Below are positions 60,151-64,000 of a stretch of 64,000 bases of DNA, in pieces. The notes below the pieces were generated by a model. It was given only the letters and a program-made list of their open reading frames with translations, made no database searches and was not told where the DNA came from. Each line of letters opens with the position of its first letter. Position 1 is the first letter of the stretch. Source of the stretch: Burkholderia contaminans. GTDB taxonomy: Bacteria; Pseudomonadota; Gammaproteobacteria; Burkholderiales; Burkholderiaceae. The stretch is taken from assembly GCF_029633825.1 (NCBI RefSeq), contig NZ_CP090640.1, forward strand, positions 62,001 to 126,000, read 5' to 3'. Position numbers and translations under genes: made by a program.

Positions 60151-61047
60151 GTGACCGATTCCAGAACACTCGCAGATCGCATCGAAGATCTGCTTCCCCA
60201 GACGCAATGCACGAAGTGCGGCTATAACGGCTGCCGCCCGTACGCCGAGGCGATCGCCGCCGGCGACGCGAACTACAATCAGTGCCCGCCCGGCGGCGCC
60301 GAAGGCATCGCGCGCCTGTCGAGCCTGCTCGGCAAACCGGTGATTCCGCTGAACCCCGTCAACGGCAGCGAGCATCCGCGTGCGGTCGCCTTCATCGACG
60401 AAAGCCTGTGCATCGGCTGCACGCTGTGCATGCAGGTGTGCCCGGTCGACGCGATCGTCGGCGCGCCGAAGCAGATGCACACGATCATCGAGTCGCAGTG
60501 CACCGGTTGCGACCTGTGCGTGCCGCCCTGCCCGGTCGACTGTATCGCGATGCTGCCGGTGACCGGCGAACGCACCGGCTGGGATGCGTGGTCGCAGGAG
60601 CAGGCCGATGCCGCACGCGCGCACCATGACCTGCGGCTCGCGCGCCAGCGCCGCGAACGCGAGGCCGCCGAAGCGCGCGCGGCCGCTCGCCGCGCGGCCA
60701 GTGCCGCGAAGCCGGCTGCGGCACAAGCGGAAACCCAATCCGCCGCACCGGCCGCGGACGACGCCGAAGCGAAGAAGCGCGCGATCATCGCCGCCGCGCT
60801 CGAACGGGCGCGCAAGAAGAAGGAAGAGCTGTCCGGGCAAGGCGCCGGACCGAAGAACACCGAAGGCGTGAGCGCGGCCGTCCAGGCGCAGATCGACGCT
60901 GCCGAGGCGCGCCGCAAGCGGCTCGCCGAACAACAGGCCCGGCGCGACGCCGAAGCGGCGGCCGCGAGCGGCAACGACGACGAGAACGACGCAGGCAACG
61001 ACGGCCCGGGCGGGCCGTCCGCACCGCCCGACCAGAACGCTCCATGA
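60151..61047 (+). CDS. rsxB: Orphan soluble RsxB-type ferredoxin with long C-terminal tail
   Basis: 298 residues from a GTG start giving [17 protein letters not shown] Fe-S domain ([16 protein letters not shown]) is followed by two 4Fe-4S motifs ([17 protein letters not shown] and [16 protein letters not shown]). The usual N-terminal membrane anchor of RsxB/RnfB is missing. After ~residue 165 a highly charged, Ala/Arg/Lys-rich coiled-coil-like tail of ~130 residues follows. None of the other rnf/rsx subunits is next to it. It overlaps nth by four bases. An in-frame ATG at 60055 is an alternative. Confidence 0.88.
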   Translation: MTDSRTLADRIEDLLPQTQCTKCGYNGCRPYAEAIAAGDANYNQCPPGGAEGIARLSSLLGKPVIPLNPVNGSEHPRAVAFIDESLCIGCTLCMQVCPVDAIVGAPKQMHTIIESQCTGCDLCVPPCPVDCIAMLPVTGERTGWDAWSQEQADAARAHHDLRLARQRREREAAEARAAARRAASAAKPAAAQAETQSAAPAADDAEAKKRAIIAAALERARKKKEELSGQGAGPKNTEGVSAAVQAQIDAAEARRKRLAEQQARRDAEAAAASGNDDENDAGNDGPGGPSAPPDQNAP

Positions 61048-61688
61048 ACGCCAGCAAACGACGCGCGATCTACGAAACGCTGCAGAGCCTCAATCCGCAT
61101 CCGACCACCGAGCTCGAATACTCGACGCCGTTCGAGTTGCTGATCGCCGTGATGCTGTCCGCGCAGGCGACCGACGTATCGGTCAACAAGGCGATGCGGA
61201 AGATGTTTCCGGTCGCGAACACCCCGCGACAAATCGTCGCACTCGGCGAAGAAGGCGTCACCGAGTACATCAAGACGATCGGCCTGTACCGGACCAAGGC
61301 GAAAAACGTGGTCGCGACGTGCCGGATCCTGCTGGACCGCTACGACGGCGAGGTGCCGGCCGATCGCGAAGCGCTCGAAGGGCTGCCGGGCGTCGGCCGC
61401 AAGACCGCGAACGTCGTGCTGAACACCGCGTTCGGCCAGCCGACGATCGCGGTCGACACGCATATCTTCCGCGTCGCGAACCGCACCGGCCTCGCGCCGG
61501 GCAAGGACGTGCGCGCCGTCGAGTCCGCGCTCGAGAAGTTCACGCCGAAGGAATTCCTGCAGGACGCGCATCACTGGCTGATCCTGCACGGGCGCTACGT
61601 GTGCAAGGCCCGCAAGCCCGAGTGCTGGCACTGCGCGATCGAGCCGCTGTGCGAATTCCGGCCGAAGACGCCGCCGCCCAACGAGTGA
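61044..61688 (+). CDS. nth: Endonuclease III
   Basis: 214 residues. A DNA glycosylase/AP lyase for oxidised pyrimidines. The helix-hairpin-helix [14 protein letters not shown] holds the catalytic Lys120, with Asp138 in VDTH, both at E. coli numbers. The 4Fe-4S cluster is [17 protein letters not shown]. It starts inside the rsxB stop (ATGA) so both products are made together. Confidence 0.97.
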   Translation: MNASKRRAIYETLQSLNPHPTTELEYSTPFELLIAVMLSAQATDVSVNKAMRKMFPVANTPRQIVALGEEGVTEYIKTIGLYRTKAKNVVATCRILLDRYDGEVPADREALEGLPGVGRKTANVVLNTAFGQPTIAVDTHIFRVANRTGLAPGKDVRAVESALEKFTPKEFLQDAHHWLILHGRYVCKARKPECWHCAIEPLCEFRPKTPPPNE

Positions 61689-61847
61689 CGCGCCACCGCT
61701 GACGTGCCGCCGGCCGCCCGGCGCCGGGCGGCCGGGCGCACGATGCGCGCCGCGCCGGCCGTAGCCCGTCGGTCGGCCGTCCAACCGCAGCCGCAACCGC
61801 GATAGCGCGTCGCCACCCGCGCCATCGCCCCGCTTTCCCCGTCCGGA

Positions 61848-62777
61848 CTACGCGTTGGACGTCGCCGTCGCGTCGTCTGCCGCCGCGCCGCCCGCACGCA
61901 CCAGCGCCAGCACGGCAGCCAGAATCGCCACGCCGCCCGCCCACTGCAGCGGCGACAGCGCTTCGCCGAACAGCAGCGCCGCAAGCGCGACCGTCACGAC
62001 CGGTTCGAGCGTCGACAGCATCGACGTGCGCGCGGCCCCAAGCCGTTCGAGCCCGGCAAAGAACGCGAGCATCGCCGCGACCGTCGACACGAGCGCGATC
62101 GCGAGCATCGACGCCCAGCCGCCGGCCGTCGCGGGCCAGCGCGGCGGCGCGCCGAACGCGACGGTCCGCACCACGGCGATCGCCACGAGCGTCGCGGTTG
62201 CCGACAGGCAGATGATCGCGGTGGTCGCGAGCGGATCGACGCCGCGCGTGGCCTTCGTCCCGCCGACGATGTACAGCGAATAGATCACCGCGGCGGCCAG
62301 CGCGAGCGCGATCCCGAGCGGCTCGCCATGCCCGCCGCCGACCATCAGCGCCGAACCCGCGACGCACAGCACGAGCGCAACGGCCTTCGCGCGCGTGAGG
62401 CGCTCGCCGAGCCACCATGCGGCCAGCAGCGTGACGAAGGCCGGATACAGGTAAAGCAACAGCGCGACGAGGCTCGCCTGCGCGTGCTGCAGCGCGCTGA
62501 AATAGCAGAACGACTGCCCGACGTAGCCGAGCGCGCCCATCGCCACGAGCGGCACGAGCGCACGCCCGCGCGGCCATGCGACGCGGCGATGCCGTGCGAT
62601 CGCGGCGAGCACCGCGCCGCCGATCGCGAAGCGCACGATCAGCAGCCCGAGCACGTCGACGCCGGCCGCGTATGCGTAGCGGCCGAAGATCGCCATCGCG
62701 CCGAATGCGGCGGCGGACAGCGCGACATAGAGCGTGCCCTGCAGGGCGGCGGACGACGGGCGGGCGGTGTCGGTCAT
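61848..62777 (-). CDS. EamA/DMT family transporter
   Basis: 309 residues with ten predicted helices in two EamA repeats (GAMAIFGRYAYAAGVDVLGLLIVRFAIGG; LERLGAARTSMLSTLEPVV). It is probably an inner-membrane exporter of amino acids or other metabolites. No substrate can be assigned. It stands alone, converging with nth after 159 bases. Confidence 0.9.
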   Translation of the reverse strand: MTDTARPSSAALQGTLYVALSAAAFGAMAIFGRYAYAAGVDVLGLLIVRFAIGGAVLAAIARHRRVAWPRGRALVPLVAMGALGYVGQSFCYFSALQHAQASLVALLLYLYPAFVTLLAAWWLGERLTRAKAVALVLCVAGSALMVGGGHGEPLGIALALAAAVIYSLYIVGGTKATRGVDPLATTAIICLSATATLVAIAVVRTVAFGAPPRWPATAGGWASMLAIALVSTVAAMLAFFAGLERLGAARTSMLSTLEPVVTVALAALLFGEALSPLQWAGGVAILAAVLALVRAGGAAADDATATSNA

Positions 62778-63040
62778 GGTGGAATGGGGACGATCGGCGT
62801 GGCGCCGGAAATCGTCGGAGTTTAACGGTGCGGCGGCGGCGAGCCTAGCCCGCGCTTACCCGTTCCCGGGCGCTGGCCGGGCACCGTGGAAACCGGCCGG
62901 CACGGCATACCGGAGCGGCTCGCGGGCGACCGGCACGGCCACCCCGCACCCGCTCCCGCCCGCCGCCAGCGCCGTGCGCCGACCCGGCGTACAATGCGCG
63001 ACGCGGCATCACGCCGTCCGAATCACGACGTTTCCCCACC

Positions 63041-63475
63041 ATGTTCAATCCAAGCCGCGACGAAGTGCGTCGCTTTTTCACCGAGACCTGGCGCAAGCAG
63101 CGCGCCGGCGAGATCCTGACGCCGCTGGAAGCGATGGCAGCCGACTGGATCGTCGAGCATCCCGAATACCACGACGAACTCGCCGACGCCGATGGCGCGA
63201 CCGCGCGCGAGTACACGCCCGAGGAAGGCCGCACGAACCCGTTCCTGCACCTGTCGATGCACCTCGCGATCAGCGAGCAGCTGTCGATCGACCAGCCGCC
63301 CGGCATCCGCGCCGCGCACGACAAGCTGGCGGCCAAGCTCGACTCGACCCACGACGCGCAGCACGTGATCATGGAATGCCTCGGCGAGACGATCTGGGAA
63401 GCGCAGCGCACCAGCACGCCGCCCGATACCGACGCGTACCTGCAGCGCATCCTGCGTCGCGCATCGCGCGACTGA
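63041..63475 (+). CDS. DUF1841 family protein
   Basis: 144 residues. MFNPSRDEVRRFFTETW at the N-terminus and the NPFLHLSMHLAISEQL block are characteristic of DUF1841, a small proteobacterial family of unknown role. No signal peptide. It is followed by a strong terminator 27 bases after the stop. Confidence 0.88.
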   Translation: MFNPSRDEVRRFFTETWRKQRAGEILTPLEAMAADWIVEHPEYHDELADADGATAREYTPEEGRTNPFLHLSMHLAISEQLSIDQPPGIRAAHDKLAAKLDSTHDAQHVIMECLGETIWEAQRTSTPPDTDAYLQRILRRASRD

Positions 63476-63501
63476 GGGCCGCGGCGCCGGCGCGCGGATA
63501 A

Positions 63502-63531
63502 AAAAATACCCCGCCTCGGCGGGGTATTTTT
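63502..63531. terminator. Bidirectional terminator after DUF1841
   Basis: AAAAATACCCCGCC (63502-63515) pairs with GGCGGGGTATTTTT (63518-63531); in practice the loop is about four bases. A- and T-tracts on both sides suit the convergent cytochrome gene too. Confidence 0.85.
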
Positions 63532-63560
63532 ACTGCGCGAGCCCGTCGGGCCCGGCGCGC

Positions 63561-63920
63561 TTACTTCTTGAACACGAGGTCGGTTTCTTTCAGCGACTCG
63601 ATGTAGGCCGCGATGTCCTTCATGTCGCTGACCGACAGGCTCTGCACCTGCGCCTGCATGATCGCGTTGTTGCGACCGAGCAGCGGATTCGTCAGGCCCA
63701 TCTGGTACTGGCGCATCGCCCACACGAGGTAGTCGGCGTGCTGGCCGGCGAGGCGCGGATATTCGGCGTTGATCGGCTTGTTCATCTGCGCGCCGTGGCA
63801 GGCGGCGCAGTTGTGCGATTCGACCAGTTCCTTGCCCTTCGTGATGTCCGCCGCGTGTGCGGTACCGATCGCGAGGCCGGCCGCCAGTGCAACCGCCGCC
63901 GTCTTGAATGCGTTGTTCAT
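63561..63920 (-). CDS. Periplasmic class I c-type cytochrome
   Basis: 119 residues. A signal peptide is cleaved after about residue 23 (TAHA-ADI). One haem site CAACH is at residues 38-42 and the axial Met is likely in the IMQAQV or GLTNP region. It is of the c4/c553-like type that carries electrons in the respiratory chain. AGGAG precedes the ATG. A second cytochrome-like gene is upstream in the same direction. Confidence 0.9.
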   Translation of the reverse strand: MNNAFKTAAVALAAGLAIGTAHAADITKGKELVESHNCAACHGAQMNKPINAEYPRLAGQHADYLVWAMRQYQMGLTNPLLGRNNAIMQAQVQSLSVSDMKDIAAYIESLKETDLVFKK

Positions 63921-63961
63921 GAATGCTCCTGTCCCGCCGGTAAGAATCGGCGGCGCGCGCT

Positions 63962-64000
63962 TTACTTGTAGGGATTGTCCTTCGTGTCGGCCTTCTGGAC
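63962..64000 (-). CDS. 3' end of a probable c-type cytochrome gene, cut by window edge
   Basis: Only the last twelve codons (VQKADTKDNPYK then TAA) are visible on the minus strand. Such DNPYK endings are seen on c-type cytochromes next to this gene in related genomes. The rest is outside the window, so the assignment is weak. Confidence 0.4.
   Translation of the reverse strand, partial: VQKADTKDNPYK

Overview
The window is high-GC (roughly two-thirds G+C), gene-dense chromosomal DNA of a beta-proteobacterium. Protein content, gene order and codon use point to Burkholderia, most likely the cepacia complex: kdpFABCDE, hemF-nadD-rsfS-rlmH-maf-rng, an msbA/waaL lipopolysaccharide block, a Cys-type intracellular PHB depolymerase, and rsxB-nth. 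This is inferred from recognised protein families; no search was run. I see no rRNA, tRNA, CRISPR array, insertion sequence, prophage or integrated island. It reads as conserved core genome.

Layout. 1-7450: the 3' end of a GT39-type membrane glycosyltransferase; a minus-strand run with DUF924, AlaX-type tRNA editing protein, group II truncated haemoglobin, a frameshifted FtsX-type permease and a DUF4126 membrane protein; then the SMR guanidinium exporter sugE/gdx behind a clear guanidine-II riboswitch, and a small DUF333 protein. 7606-16038: the high-affinity K+ uptake operon, read leftwards as a 35-codon membrane ORF, kdpF, kdpA, kdpB, kdpC, kdpD, kdpE. 16246-18631: quinone oxidoreductase, methylglyoxal synthase and an SDR-fold protein with a degenerate active site. 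18861-30293 (plus strand): upp, yebC, purD, the hemF-to-rng housekeeping run, a YggL-like protein, a PRC-barrel lipoprotein overlapping an MFS transporter, and a FUSC-like membrane protein.

30358-38579: an RcnB-like periplasmic protein, then the envelope block: msbA (minus) divergent from two GT2 glycosyltransferases and waaL (plus), facing two GT9 heptosyltransferase-like genes (minus). 38882-49188: dnaE, trhO, gluQ, a DEAD-box helicase with a long 5' region, an MliC-type inhibitor, a DUF6726-like lipoprotein, purT and a META-domain lipoprotein. 49365-59897: a large ftsK split by a one-base frameshift, a secreted lactonase-type beta-propeller, a GH15 hydrolase, PHB depolymerase phaZ behind a promoter with paired operator-like repeats, and a TetR regulator. 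60151-64000: an orphan soluble RsxB overlapping nth, an EamA transporter, DUF1841, and one complete and one partial c-type cytochrome.

How the genes work together: the kdp genes form one K+-limitation response unit (pump plus its own two-component system). msbA, the glycosyltransferases and waaL build, flip and cap lipopolysaccharide. The hemF-rng group is a housekeeping operon for haem, NAD, ribosome and RNA maintenance. Two genes (permease, ftsK) each carry a single-base loss in a G/C run, which is more typical of assembly error than of real decay. I found no convincing entirely new system. The best leads are the riboswitch, the extra kdp micro-ORF, the phaZ operator pair with the histone-like PhaZ tail, and the soluble RsxB-Nth pair.
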